Source: Ornithodoros turicata
Taxonomy: Eukaryota; Arthropoda; Arachnida; Ixodida; Argasidae
Length of the DNA stretch: 64,000 nt
Direction of reading: 5' to 3'
Assembly (NCBI RefSeq): GCF_037126465.1
Contig: NC_088202.1
Location: 124,758,123 to 124,822,122, forward strand
Numbering within the stretch: the stretch's first letter is position 1; the number at the start of each line of letters is the position of its first letter. The notes beneath the pieces were generated by a model. That model saw nothing but the letters and a program-made list of their open reading frames with translations, made no database searches and had not been told where the DNA came from. A program made the translations under genes and the position numbers. Positions 1 through 11,666 of this stretch are shown here, one piece after another.

Positions 1-1120
1 ATTTAAAATGCAACCAGCAACAGTTTGTGCTGTATGCTTTATGTACCCGTTTTCTCTTTTCTTTCCATCGCTTTGTATTTTTCGCGCACTTTCATCCGCA
101 ACTGTGCTCTCGTTTTCTTTCTTTTTCTTCTTTTTTTTTCGCATCCCGAATCCTAAAGCTCCTTGTTGAGTTATTGACCCGACAAACACAGCTCTTTTTA
201 ACGCGCCACAGACTTTTGTTGTTTTCGCTGCCTGTTTATGTACTCCGCCTCCGTAGTCGGAGGAGAGAATGTTGTGTGCAGCTTTTGTCGCTCACATAAA
301 CTCTACATATTTTCTGTCTCGCTCTAGATTTTTCTCCTTGCCCGCCCACGTCAACCCCCCGTTCTCGGTCCCTCCGGGTTTCTCACATCATTTGCATAAG
401 CAAGCGGCTTTTGTGCGTACCGAAGTTTCCCTCGGTTGCTTTCGTAACGCATATCGTGGTTTATTTATCTTGGGATTTGCCGGAGTTGTTTCTCATTCGT
501 CAGCCAGAATATGTTGTGCTGTTTTATGGACGGCCGTTATTCTCCTGGTAGAAAAAAAAAAAACAAGAAGAAAATACAAATTCACTTTTTGTGATAAATA
601 AATGTGCGTCGATCGAACACTATATTGACGTGCGGAGTCTCGAACGTTATATACACTGCAATATGCGCTATGTTGTGGAAATCGCATATTTTATGCATAC
701 GGTGTTTTAAAATATAGTGCTAAAACATGCGACCGTGGAGTGTAGACAAACGTAAGGGCGTGTATATATATGCATAGTTTCCAAGCTTGTCTCATTGTGA
801 TATTTTTGTTGGGGGTTCGATTAATGTTCGGGACTCGTGCAGTGGCGTGTGTTGTTCATATCATCGTCATCATGTATTTCTCTCTCTCTCTCTCTCATAA
901 AAAAGTGTTTCTCAAAAGCCGTAAGGCAGTATATTCTGCCTCCGTATTTTTGGACTAAACCAGTGTAGAATATCAGTGATATTTTCGTTGGTAACACTTT
1001 TATCAGTGCGTCAATGGGGTTCAAGTACAAGTGGAACCCTCCAACAAAGGAAAGGAAATTCTTCGCGTTCTCAATGTCCTAATACTACGCTGCCCTCGTT
1101 GAATGAGTCATTATAGCTGT
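1..1120. other. Intergenic sequence, no gene seen
   Basis: I see no coding exon, RNA gene or delimited transposon here. The first 540 bases of the + strand are rich in T and C, which opens several frames of biased composition (Phe, Ser, Leu, Arg) on the + strand. A short CT run lies near 885-899 and an A run near 550-562. Nothing beyond simple-sequence bias can be supported. Confidence 0.6.
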
Positions 1121-1253
1121 CGATTTTTCGGCATCTATTTTTGGCGCAAATGTTTTAAGGCGCCGAAAATATCCGAATTTGACAAAACGCATAAATGCCG
1201 AAAAATACCCGCCGAATCTCTCCAGGATTCAATGCCGAAAACGCGGAACCCTA
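1121..1253. mobile_element. hAT-like transposon end with GCCGAAAA words
   Basis: The word GCCGAAAA or its complement recurs at short intervals (TTTTTCGGC, GGCGCCGAAAA, ATGCCGAAAAA, CCCGCCGAA, ATGCCGAAAACG). The block closes with CGCGGAACCCTA. Read in reverse, that is a TAGGGTTCCGCG start of the kind seen at hAT termini. No opposite end and no 8-bp target duplication was found, so this is called a solitary, decayed end by analogy with the delimited hAT elements elsewhere in the window. Confidence 0.4.
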
Positions 1254-1279
1254 CATATGACATATGTTATAAATAATTA

Positions 1280-1480
1280 TCAATAATTTATTCATTTATT
1301 TATTTTTACTGTGCCTAACACAGTAACGAAACTGCAGGCAAAAGGCAACTGAAATTGCCTGACGAGGGCCTGTAAGTCATCACAAAACGGTAAAATACAG
1401 ACACAGCAATAAAACAAGGTAATTAAAAAATATAAAAGTATAAAATAATGAACAAGCAATTGGAGGCGAACAAGGGTCAC
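1280..1480 (-). mobile_element. Non-LTR retrotransposon 3' tail (minus strand)
   Basis: Read on the - strand, the segment runs through a TTACTGTGTTAGGCACAGTA hairpin into AAATAAATAAATGAATAAAT. A short stem-loop followed directly by a tandem A-rich tetranucleotide tail is typical of 3' ends of some non-LTR retrotransposons. No reverse transcriptase frame is visible upstream, so this would be a heavily 5'-truncated copy. The 62-codon frame on the - strand at 1292-1480 is part of this repeat and is not a gene. Confidence 0.4.
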
Positions 1481-1947
1481 TTTTGTTGGTCAAACAACGT
1501 TACCTTTCATTTATTTTCATACTGATTATAATAAAAAGGGATGAGATAATGCACTATCGCGTGTGCCACAATTACTTCTCACTATAGAGGAACTACAAAA
1601 CGTTCTGTTGGCCTGCAATTATAAGGATTTTGCGCCTCAGTCAGAGAATAGTTTCCAAAGACCGAAGATGCATCGCTTGACAGCTCGCTATAGATTTTTT
1701 TCAGCTAGGCGTAACGTGAGCATAGTGTGGCGTAATTTGAGAATGAGATAACCAGCCCCGTTTGGAGTTACTAGGGGACACAGCTAGGCGAGTCCACAGC
1801 AATAAAAAGAAGAGGTAAGGTCGATATGCCGAAAATGATATCAGGCAACCGCAAGTCCAGCAGAATGCTACAGCTTCTCTTGCTTTGCATCGATGATTGG
1901 ACGTCTGTCGTCACTTGGAACTGAGAGCGTAACCACTGCTGAATTAC

Positions 1948-2006
1948 TTAAACAGGCATCTCTTCGTCGGCACGTTTCACGTAGCCCTCTTTAATGAGCA
2001 CATTGA
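1948..2006 (-). pseudogene. Possible decayed exon, Tudor-domain-like C-terminal strand
   Basis: On the - strand a frame reads ...VNVLIKEGYVKRADEEMPV and then meets TAA at 1948-1950. This wording resembles the last part of extended Tudor domains, where an 'xxN.LLVEEGYA...DEE' segment is common; that is family knowledge applied by eye. A CTGCAG acceptor-like site sits directly upstream (2007-2012), after a weak pyrimidine stretch. The frame stays open upstream to an ATG at 2200-2202, but that part shows no recognisable domain. No good splice donor follows, so a decayed or retro-copied fragment is as likely as a live exon, and chance resemblance cannot be excluded. Confidence 0.2.
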
Positions 2007-2823
2007 CTGCAGCTTCACAAAAGCGTGTATGGTAGAAAATGATCGCATATAAAAGGGAACCCCTCCAGTCGATTTCTACCCTGTCCCCTTTTTTCTTTTG
2101 GCGGCAGAAATCCGTCACTCCCCATAGCGAGAGAAAGGATGAAAAATTAGAGGAGGAGTATGGGGAAACGTGCACTTCCAATTCGTCTAAATCGGGGAAC
2201 ACATGGAATAAGTTTGCGTCTCAGCATCAACCCCCACACCACAAGCATATCATGCACGAGCACACTGTAGGTTCAACAATGCGATCGCTTTTGACTATAA
2301 TCAGTTCGGTATATGTCAAGATCCACGTATAAGCGTTGCGGACATTGTCAGAAGCACCGACAGACGCACCAAGCGGGGCTGATGCATCTGAATAGTGCTG
2401 ACTAGTTCGAAAAAAAAACGTGCTACGCATATAATTATTACGGGACGTCTACTTTACAGTGGTGGTATAACTTCGGGTTGCGTTTGGGCAGCGAGATATA
2501 TGAGAAGTATATAGAGATGGGCTAATTACGCAGATCGTCGACCGTTTTCTGCATGGTTCCCCTCACTTAGAAAAAACGGTGTATGGTAGTTATCAAAGAA
2601 TATGATTAAATGTGATGAAATCACCCATTGTGATGCCGTGATACGAACAGTAATCAATCAATCAAACAAAATGACGCGCGCGTGCGCATTGCTATCACCT
2701 TAATATTGCTGACGACAAACATATGCAACGCTGCTGGGCAGTTGGGGCAGCAAGATGACGTGTTTGAAACGTTCGTGAAATCTTGTGTAAGGAAGAACGA
2801 GCGGATCTTCGGGATGCTCCAAG

Positions 2824-3279
2824 CAGGGTTGCGGAATAGGGTCATCCATTCCATTCCAATTCCATTCCGAGGAATGGATATTTGTGATAATTCCATTCCT
2901 TTCAATTCCTCGGAATGAAAAGGCATGGTCAATTCCCAAGCCTCGAATGGCTCGACAAGCCCATTCTATTGCTTTAATTCCATCAATAAAAGGGACCGGT
3001 AACCGTGCTGGCCGGCCCAGCAGTGCTAAAGGAGGTTGACATTACCCGTCACGGGAAAAGCACAAAGACAAGGTTATTCCGCTCTTGACCTTGTGCAAAG
3101 GTCGCGAGGGCAGAAACCAGCGGGTTGAGACCAAGACTACCACCGGAGCGCCCAGACCATTCCATTCCTGCGATAATTCCATTCCCATTCCATTCCTAGG
3201 ACAGGTTTCGCAATTCCGTTCCAATTCGATTTCGGGCTCTGATAAATCTGGAGTGATTCCGGAATCATGCTAACCCCGT
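2824..3279. mobile_element. hAT-like element with GGAATGG subterminal words
   Basis: The left end reads CAGGGTTGCGGAATAGGG and is followed by many copies of CCATTCC or GGAATGG. The right side (3150-3279) again carries CCATTCC words and ends ...GCTAACCCCG, whose reverse complement starts CGGGGTTAGC. The roughly inverted ends plus repeated subterminal words match the layout of the proven hAT copies in this window. The flanking 8 bases (GCTCCAAG left, TAGTGGCA right) do not match, so the limits are approximate. The interior has no transposase frame. Confidence 0.45.
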
Positions 3280-4550
3280 AGTGGCAACGCCGCTATACCT
3301 TGGCTCTAAGAGGCATAATTTCGTAAGGTTCCGTCGGCCTCTTCGTCTTACTTCTCGCACGGTGATGCGGTGACAAATTAGCCTTATCCTGCAAAAGTAT
3401 CCAGAATGACTAGAACTCGCCACTGGGATAGAGTCTGTAAGAAGAAGAATGGCACCCGGACATCCTATATGACGCACTCAAGATGACACTGCGTTCGACA
3501 TTACGGGGCACGAGTAATATATTACGCAGGAGAGAACCCCTGAAAAAAATGTTTGTGCTCGACGCTCCTCCCGTGCTGAAATTTCACGTTAGCAACGCCT
3601 CTGTCCTCACTTTCACTGTTACGTTGTACAACACTTCCGGTACACGGAACCATCCAACGCAGAAACGCGACTGGAGACCAAGAAAAACTTTTATAAAGTT
3701 TCGCGGAAATGCAGGCTGACGAGTCCACCGCCGAGCCAATGGAAGCTGCGCCACTCGACACGTTTCTACTGCGTTTCCATCCAGGCGAGTGCATCTCTTG
3801 CTGGCGATTTCGGGTGCCCTGCATCCTCTTCATCCAGATCCTGTCGCTTCCGCCCGGAATATCTTCCTCCCCTTTCATTTGTTTTTCCGCTCCTTTTCTC
3901 AGCTTTTTCATTTTTCAATTTCCCTCATATCAAGCCCATTCTTTCGCCTTCGTCTTCGACACTGACATTCTTTTGATGCGTGGTTTTGCTTCTTCCCTTT
4001 GAGTGTCTTCTTCTTCCAGCTCAGCTTTTTCGTTTTGGTTGGGCCTGGTTCTTTCGGAGAAGAGCTTTATTCGTGCGCTGTATATGTGCACGCCCCTTTG
4101 GAGAGGATTTTCAAAGGCGAAACAAAGGATAATGTTGCTCCGCTCTGCTTCTCTGTATGCTAACGTGCGCGAATCAAAAGAGATGGAGGAAACATGGATC
4201 ACAAAAGTTTCTGGATTCTCTCGCTTCCTTTGCGTGCACCAGCCCTCGGTAAAGAGACTTTATTCGTCTCGTATGCAAACCTATATACGCTCGTGTTGAA
4301 AAAGCGAAGGACAAGAATTTGTGGTGTTTTGTCCGACGTTGAAGCTATGAGTGTGACCTGAAAAAGCGGTGCTTGCGTAGTGGTGGAATTAACCGGTATA
4401 TCACTACACAGGCTGTACAGACATGTACATGACTTATCACATTGTAGATTTCAGCCGTTGTGTGTGTGTGTGTGTGTGTGTGTTTTCTTCTTACCTTGTG
4501 ACACTTACAAAACTGCAGGTATATTCACTGCATTGATGCAGAGACCGGAG
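3280..4550. other. Intergenic sequence, no gene seen
   Basis: Several frames of 70-130 codons overlap on both strands between 3265 and 4300, but none shows a known motif, a signal peptide or consistent splice sites. A GT microsatellite lies at about 4459-4482. The region is ordinary mid-GC sequence to my reading. Confidence 0.5.
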
Positions 4551-4551
4551 A

Positions 4552-4700
4552 GGATGATAATAACAACAACTTTATTGCAAACATGCAAACATTCACGTAC
4601 TTACACATATGCAAAGAAACGATGGTCAGGCGAGATCCTTTTCACACAGCGAGGGCTGGACCCTGTCCCTTTGTCTTCTACGGACACGATGACACGGTAG
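4552..4700 (-). mobile_element. Non-LTR retrotransposon 3' tail (minus strand)
   Basis: Read on the - strand the segment ends in GCAATAAAGTTGTTGTTATT followed by ATC. A polyadenylation-like AATAAA followed by GTT repeats is a recurring 3' terminus of non-LTR retrotransposons in tick-like genomes. A second tail of the same kind lies at 13826-13870. Only 3' untranslated sequence seems to be present. Confidence 0.4.
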
Positions 4701-5429
4701 GATAACATCACTAGATTACAGTCGAATAATGGGAAAAGCCTGAAGCTTTCACACGATGGAACTCGTTTATGAAGTTTCCTGCATCGATGCCATTTTACCT
4801 ATAGAGTTCCCGAGGCTCATGGAACTGCCAACGCTTGATTGTGGTGCGTTCTCGTAGAAATATAAGCCTCACTTATCGCATGAGTGATATTATATGATAT
4901 TATGATATGAAGATGATATATATGATATTATGAGTGATATTGTCAGGACCGCACATATCGTCAATAACCTCGTCTATTTTCTGTTCCATCCTGTGGTTCG
5001 AGGATAGCTGTCGTTGTGGCCTTTCGTGCCTATGTACCGATACTACCTGCAGGTCATTCGATTTTATTCCATCTGCAATGTTCATACGTATGTAGAGAAA
5101 GCCGATCAGCGTAATTGCACAGCTGGTTCAAGATCTAAATAAGAAGAGGATAACGTGCAGCAGCTTTCGCGGAGATTGTTAACCGTTTGAGTGAAAAAGT
5201 AAAATCGCCTTCTTGTTGTACGCGTTACTGCTGGTTCTTGCAGAAATATTAACAACATTGTAGACGATGCCGTGTGTGTTTTCCATTACAGAAAATGTAT
5301 TAACTGGAAGGGGCACTGCTCGTTTTAACGACAGGAAATTGTGACAGGATTGTGATAGACATGTCCTCAATCTTTCGTATGTACGAAGGATTAGCGTTCA
5401 CGCGGTGATGTGAACTGTTGAAACTTGAG

Positions 5430-6386
5430 AACTAACTTAGTTAGAAGTACCTAGTTACTTGAAAAGTAGCTAATAACTTCCAGTATCGTAAGTTTTTTTT
5501 TGTGCAATAATTTCTTTCACTACCCGTTGTCGTATGATGCTCTCACAACTGCCCGTAGCTGCAAAAGAATGGCAATGTCAAAAGGGTGCAGCTATCCCCG
5601 CTACTCAGAAACAAGCGCGTGGCCGTCGACTCGAGGGTAGCCGTCGTTATAACTCACTACCTCATATATGCTAGGATATGCCCGCAACATCCCCTCGCAC
5701 AAACGTATACAACGCTGAAACTCTAGCGCAGTAAGGGGATCAAATTTAAGTTAATTTTGGTATTGATACAATATAAAACATTACCGTTATTCTGATGACA
5801 AGAAAACAGTTCCGTCGTCAGCGCTCCTAAGTGCATTATGGAAGAAGCGTTGATCCCGTGTAGTGTCTCAATTGAGCAGCTGTTCAGCATGCTAGGGATT
5901 CGGGTAGGCTTACAGAGACAAACTTGGAGCAGCAGCTGTTACTCCAAGTACAAGCTGCACAATATAGTTCACGTTGCACTCCTAAACAATTCAGAATGGA
6001 AGTGTTTGAACGGCAATCCTTGTTTTCGCCATTTTGGAAAGTAACGAGGTTACTTGTAGCTGTAACTGAACTAGTTATTACTTCTTTTTTTTTTTCAATT
6101 TATCTGCACCCAAAAATCCCTGTAGAGGGCGTTACATGGGTGGAGTCGGGTATAACAGGCGTAAGAAATAATATACACAGTGGCTAACTAACAACATAAA
6201 TAAGATGCAAAAACACAAGATATAAGATGCAGGTTCATATTGTGATTTACTTCTGAATATATATTGAACAGTTACTTTTCTTACTATTTGTGCACAGTAA
6301 CTGTACCTGTAACTATTAGTCACCTGTTCGTGCAACAACTGCAACTGTGGCTGAGTTATTTTTTCAAGTAACTTTTCCCAAGACTG
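5430..6386. mobile_element. hAT-like remnant(s) with GTAACT words
   Basis: Three clusters of GTAACT, AGTTAC or AGTAAC words lie at 5430-5490, 6040-6100 and 6260-6380. The right edge reads CTTTTCCCAAGACTG, whose reverse complement starts CAGTCTTGGGAAAAG, a hAT-type end. A matching left CAG end with an 8-bp duplication of CTTGAAAG was not found. The block may be one element or several overlapping remnants. A 249-codon frame on the - strand (6132-6881) runs through this end and is not interpreted as a gene. Confidence 0.35.
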
Positions 6387-9059
6387 CTTGAAAGAACCCA
6401 AGACTATTATCAAGGATACAAGCGGAATAACCAAGATGGTCGTGTACTTATCGCATTTGATCACTTCATTAATATTGCCAGGCTGAAGAGTAGCTAGTGT
6501 TGGTTGCGCATACGACTGTGAGAATTTGTATTCGTTACTTGCAGCAGATTTCTCTCTCTTTTCTATTCTATTGAAGTAATCGATTAAAAATTTGGAGATG
6601 GGAGTCCCGACAAAGTTCGGACGAGTTAATACTATTCCTGTTCCCTTTATTTTCTTCCCCACAACGTGAAGCAAACTGGACCTTTTATGTAGAATAGAAG
6701 CACTTCCAAATAGATACACATGATGAGTGTATGAACACTGAATACACCGGAGGAGCTCTATATCTTGTAACAAACATTCTTCCAACAAATACGTGGCCAT
6801 CAAAACAAAGCTAAAAACATTCGTCGTGTATACAGCTACCTTTCCATACCACCGGAGATCCCTCAACGTTCTACTTCCCACACGACGCGTGAATGAAGCC
6901 CTCTTGTGTCAGACGCTGACAACACTGTTGAGACAGTCACAAAGCGGTCTTTCTCCCGACAGACCTTCTTCCCCTTATCGAAGTGGCCAAGGTGAGGCTA
7001 GATGATCTCATACCAAGAATGGAATGCTGGTGACGAATACTGATTGCGCCAGACAGCCGCAAGGAAGCAGCAGAGTTCCCCAAAACAAACCTTTTCTCGC
7101 TGACAGTCCCCCAAAGGCAACTTTGTCCACCCCCTTCAGGTGTATAGTACCCCCCCTCTCTGCTGGCGGGAGATGCCAACAGCATGTCAGGAATGCATAG
7201 CAAACTGTCGCCAGCGCCCATTTAACAACTGTCGCCACGCGCTCTGACTGAATCCATCCTCGCCACATCTACGGGCGCTTCCAAAACTATCCCTCGAAGG
7301 AGGGGAATACAAGCGCATCTCCCCTTTCCCAGACATAAACTACAAAAGAGGGAGGAAGACATATGAAGTTGACTACTATGTCGACAAGGAGACTATTTAT
7401 CAAAGCGGATGGCTGGTAGCCGCGCGCGGGCGGGAGAAGGCGTCGTGCGCCAGCGTTTTATCGTGCGTCTGCTGCGCGTTGCTCGCATGTTTCTTTCCTT
7501 CTCTCCGTTGATGCTACAATGCACCCAGCGGCCTGTGAAATATCTGTCAAGATGACTTGACAAACATATCAGAGTCAAAACACGTCGCTTGTTTGTGTGG
7601 GGTGCACGCATTCACCTTGCTGCTTGCATTTCTCCGCTGGTTTGGAGTTTTGACGGCAGAGCGCTGCAGAAGCAGTTCTTTCCCTGCGGCTCTTGATACT
7701 CCGGCGAATGTAGAGACCGTAAGAGATGAATTGACGTTCTTCTGTTTTCGAGGAAAAGTATCAAAATATAGAGAAATATACAGCAGCGTGTGGCACGTCG
7801 TACGGTGCTCTGTTACCGCTTTTTTCTTTTCTCTTGTTGCTGTCAATCAGATCTTGTGTGTAACACATGCAAATGTGCAAATTTGAAAAGTTAATGAATA
7901 AAAGTACCGCTCTTGGCCTACTCACCTATGGTTTTTGACCGTAAGGGCAATTGTAATTAATATTAAGGAATAATATGAGATATCTTGATGGGCATGGCAT
8001 CGTTTCCTTTTTCACCGATGCAGTAGCAATAACTACGGACTCCCCAACGCAAAATACCACGTTTATCATAACAAACGAAATCGAACGGAAAAGCCTGCTT
8101 AGATGCTGTACGTACACTACTTTGGAGTTGATTCAGTTCTCACGCGATAAATCGTTAAAATTACGAGACCTTCGGGTTTCCCAATAGGGCACACCGTTCA
8201 CTAAGCCTGATTTAGAAAAACCTGTGCCGGGGGTCTTGCTAGTTTCGTGTCGTCATCAGCCAGGTTATGCGTGTGTTTTACTGCTATTGCTGTTGAGCTC
8301 TGACACGGGCTTTTTCACATTTCGTTTAAATCCGCCTTCAATGATTCTCTTCCACGTGAAACTGATACTGATTTCCCGAATTCCGAAGAGGGGGGTCAGG
8401 CAAGACGACGGCGGAATGGGCTGTCTGTATATGTCTAAGAGCTGGCAATTTTTAAATTTTTCTCCTACATGTACTGATACATGTTCCTATTTTTCCATTT
8501 TCATCATCATTATCATTACCATCGTTGTCATCGTCATCAATTAACGCAAGTAATATAGGAGCCATAGAACCTTTTTGGACGATTTACTATCCGGCTGCAT
8601 ACATCATTGCTGCCACAAACTTATTTGCTCTTACAGGGCGTGTGATACGTAGGAACCTGATATTCTGAAGTCCGGTAAATATTCGTATATACTATCTGCG
8701 TTTAATTAGACACACGCTGAACATTATGCAGCATCGACAGAGTGTATATTGATGTATCCGATTACCTTATAGCAGCATATGTAGCAGCCTATGCCAGCAT
8801 GTAAGTGTTGGTGGGTGAAACCCGACGAATATAGAAGTGGAATATCCTCCAATTAGGCGCACTAATTAATGATTGTTCGTGACTAAAAAGCACTAAAATA
8901 CTTCCTTAAAATTGAGTGTAACACATACATACAGCACTGGACTGAAGACAAGACGAATGACGAGAAAAAAACGGACTACCGAAGAAGCAGGGGCAGGAAT
9001 CGGGAATGATACAGCGGCAAATGTGAAGGGGCAAATAAAACGCTTGTCTTTCCACACAA
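6387..9059. other. Intergenic sequence, no gene seen
   Basis: No exon with credible splice sites or domain was recognised. A CpG-rich patch lies at about 7410-7480. A CAT-type run at about 8500-8538 resembles the tail of a + strand retrotransposon, but no coding part precedes it. Frames of about 60-110 codons at 7547-7886 overlap one another on both strands, the pattern expected of chance. Confidence 0.45.
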
Positions 9060-9260
9060 AATGATTAATTTCACCCTAATAAACCGGCGGCCGACGGGTT
9101 AATGAGTAACAAGGACCATAATCGTCGAGGGAAAATTAATTTATTTGGTGATGCTCCGGCCACGCGTTTCCCCCGCGACCGGCCGAACGAATTTCTGGTC
9201 GTTCATTACGATGAAGGGGAGGAGGAGGCATTATCACGTGGGCGGTGAGACACTGCCCGC
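9060..9260. other. Possible conserved non-coding element
   Basis: The stretch mixes GC-rich words with several homeodomain-type cores: TTAATGA near 9100, AATTAATTTATT near 9135-9144, and TTCATTACGA near 9203. It lacks the repeats and foldbacks of its surroundings and has no coding frame of note. It looks like a developmental enhancer in style, but that is only an impression; alignment to related genomes would decide. Confidence 0.25.
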
Positions 9261-11070
9261 GCGAGACAAATGGACACTTCTTTCCATCTGTGTAATCATA
9301 TCTCAATATAACTATCAATATCCTAATGACGCATGATGTATGGTGCTGCACTCCTATTGCAGGGGAATGTAGATTTCTGATTATATGTAGTACTAAAAAA
9401 AAGACGAACCTGCCTGCTTAATAGCCTGCTAGTGCATACTCGTTGTTCAATACTGTAGGTGAAAAGCAGAGGAACTACAATAGCGAGTGCAGGATTGTTC
9501 TAGCGTTGAGAGTATTTTGGTCGCACTATTTCACCTCTGTCGTGATAGTCTGATGTGTCCAAACATAGTGTGCTGGCTATAAAACCGAATATGACGTAAC
9601 TAGGGATAAATACACGTCCGTCTACTACCGGTCAACATGCTCGACGCCAGAATTAGACGTCCATCTCAGGGCTATAAGGGCTAGCAGTTCTTAAGCGAAT
9701 CCGTTCAACGTACTAAAACTGAGATCTTATAACAAACAATAACAAATAGTTAAAGAAGTGAGTGATAATGCTACCTATTGTTTTTTTACCACATCTTTCC
9801 CCTCGCTCTGCACTCTCTCCATCAATTATGAATCTGAGAGCCATGTTTGTTTGTAAGAAGAAAGAAAGAGGAGAAATTGAACTCGACATAGACATATTTA
9901 CCTGAGTAGCAAGTACCGCGTTTATTTATGACGGAAATGAAGCAACCACATGTTGCGTTGCATTAGGCCTATCAACACCACCAAAGCGGCCGAGCAGACG
10001 CTATAAATCTATAGCGTCCACTGAATGACGCTGCCGTATGTGCCGTATATAGTGCATAGCTAGCCCAGTCTTGTGTCAAAACTGAATAAGTAATTTCTGC
10101 TGCTTGCCCCAAACCTTTCGCTGGTTCTGGTGCTGGCCAGTTGACGCAGGCGACATCGATGGTGTCTGTGAAGAGCACCCCCTTCGCAGTAAAAAGAGGA
10201 AGTTTTCTTTATTGTACCCCCGCTCGACAAAAGGAGTTGGCCAGGGAAGAGGTATCGCTCGCCTCGACTGACTTCGTGCCTGACCTTGGGGCGTGCTATT
10301 GACCAAAGCTAATGCCCACAAGAATATCTTGAGTGGAAGTGTATCGTTCAGCCTTTAATGTACAAGTAATGTTCACGTAATAATTAAAAAAATATGTCTG
10401 TGTGTGTGTCTCTCTCTGCTTGCGTACTGTGTACTCTGTACTGTATAGTACTCTCTCGCCCTCTGTGTAACCTATTTCTATTGATCAGAAGCTCAATTTA
10501 TAGAACAATCATCTTTTCAATTCTTTCATATGTTGAGGCAGTTTTGGCGGTTCGCCTCTAATCATCTCCACTATGTATAGGTGGATAAGGCGATTACTTG
10601 CGCCGATGTCCTGCAATACAAGTTTTACAGAATAATAGGTTAAGGTAATATTTGGGTACAAGGTCTGACGAGATGATTCGTCCCGTACATCCATTCAACA
10701 AAACTCTGTTCGATATGACATGGCAGATCTACATCGCCGAGATGCTCACGGCTAATCGTATATCTAATATGTATGGAACTATATCTATATGCTAATCTAA
10801 TATGTATGGAACACAGTTGATCTCCTGTTTGTTCCTTCTTCGTATCAGTCATATAAAAAAAATCAGTCATACATTCCAAACTACAGGATACGGAAACGAT
10901 AGACTCAGCGACCTGACTTTTAACCATGACAACAATGTCATGAAAGATGTTTCATGTTTGCCGTATTTAAAAGCATCCATCACGCGAAACATGTCCTGTG
11001 CGAAGCGTTATTTCCTGAGATAATTATTTGACGAGCATGCGCGCAGCGGCAGCAAGATTTATCAGCCCTT
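9261..11070. other. Intergenic sequence, no gene seen
   Basis: The sequence is mostly unique-looking. It includes a short CT/GT-rich simple stretch at about 10395-10465 and a local duplication of ATATGTATGGAAC at about 10768 and 10800. No splice-supported exon or transposon end was recognised. Confidence 0.45.
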
Positions 11071-11082
11071 TCTTCTGTGTTG

Positions 11083-11262
11083 TGACGTCATATCATCGGA
11101 CCACTTTTTTTGCTGCTGAGAATCGTCTGCTGCGGCGTGGGAGCAAGGCGACGGGTCAACTGCTGTCACACGCGAGGGTGAGAGGCGCCAAATACAACCG
11201 CAAGGAGAAAGAATGGAAAAAGAAGGCGCGCGCCTCGCTATTGGACGGATGACGTGACGTCA
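11083..11262. promoter_or_regulatory. Promoter-like segment with two CRE palindromes
   Basis: Two perfect TGACGTCA palindromes (binding core of CREB/ATF proteins) lie at 11083-11090 and 11255-11262. An inverted CCAAT box (ATTGG) sits at 11240-11244 beside a GGCGCGCGCC run. CRE, CCAAT and GC-rich words close together are typical of metazoan promoters. No start codon with a splice donor follows in an obvious way, so the transcript and its direction are unknown. A repeat-borne origin is possible because a duplicated segment follows directly. Confidence 0.35.
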
Positions 11263-11290
11263 GAGACTGGCAGCTTTTCGGACTCGCGAG

Positions 11291-11430
11291 GTTGAAAGCT
11301 GTCTCTCACACCAGGATTGTGCCTTGCACTCGTACGTTTTGCGCGAATATGTGTTCTTGATTGAGATTGAAAGCTCTCTTACAGGATTGTGCCCCGCACT
11401 CATACGTTTTGCGCGTATATGTGTCCCAGG
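11291..11430. repeat. Tandem duplication, two ~75-bp copies
   Basis: TTGAAAGCT...CAGGATTGTGCC...GCACTC.TACGTTTTGCGCG.ATATGTGT occurs at about 11292-11357 and again at about 11368-11428, offset by about 75 bases and about 85 % identical by eye. Both copies follow the CRE-bearing segment on its 3' side. The duplication is too short and single to call a satellite. Confidence 0.6.
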
Positions 11431-11632
11431 ACTTCATAATAATAGTAATCCTAATTACTACCCAATCTGGGATAAGTACCTTTCGACTCCTTCAATGCTC
11501 CTTTAAAATAAAGCAAAGTATAATCTGATGTGGTCACAGACGTGAATCAACAAGATATCCGTTGAGAAAAGAGGTTACGGCGCACAAAATACGCACGACA
11601 TGAGAAATACAACATATTACATGTTGATGGAA

Positions 11633-11666
11633 AGTGTTATACCGCTGTATCTCAGTGGTATAACAC
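11633..11666. repeat. Small perfect hairpin
   Basis: GTGTTATACC and GGTATAACAC form a 10-bp perfect stem around a loop of about 13 bases. The loop word CTCAGTGGT recurs once just downstream. It could be a relic of a foldback element. Confidence 0.5.

Noticed and set aside
6132..6881. 249-codon open frame on the minus strand, the longest frame not made by a simple repeat or satellite
   Set aside because: It runs through hAT-like terminal words, has no recognisable domain or good start, and has no splice context. Its composition looks like random AT-rich sequence.
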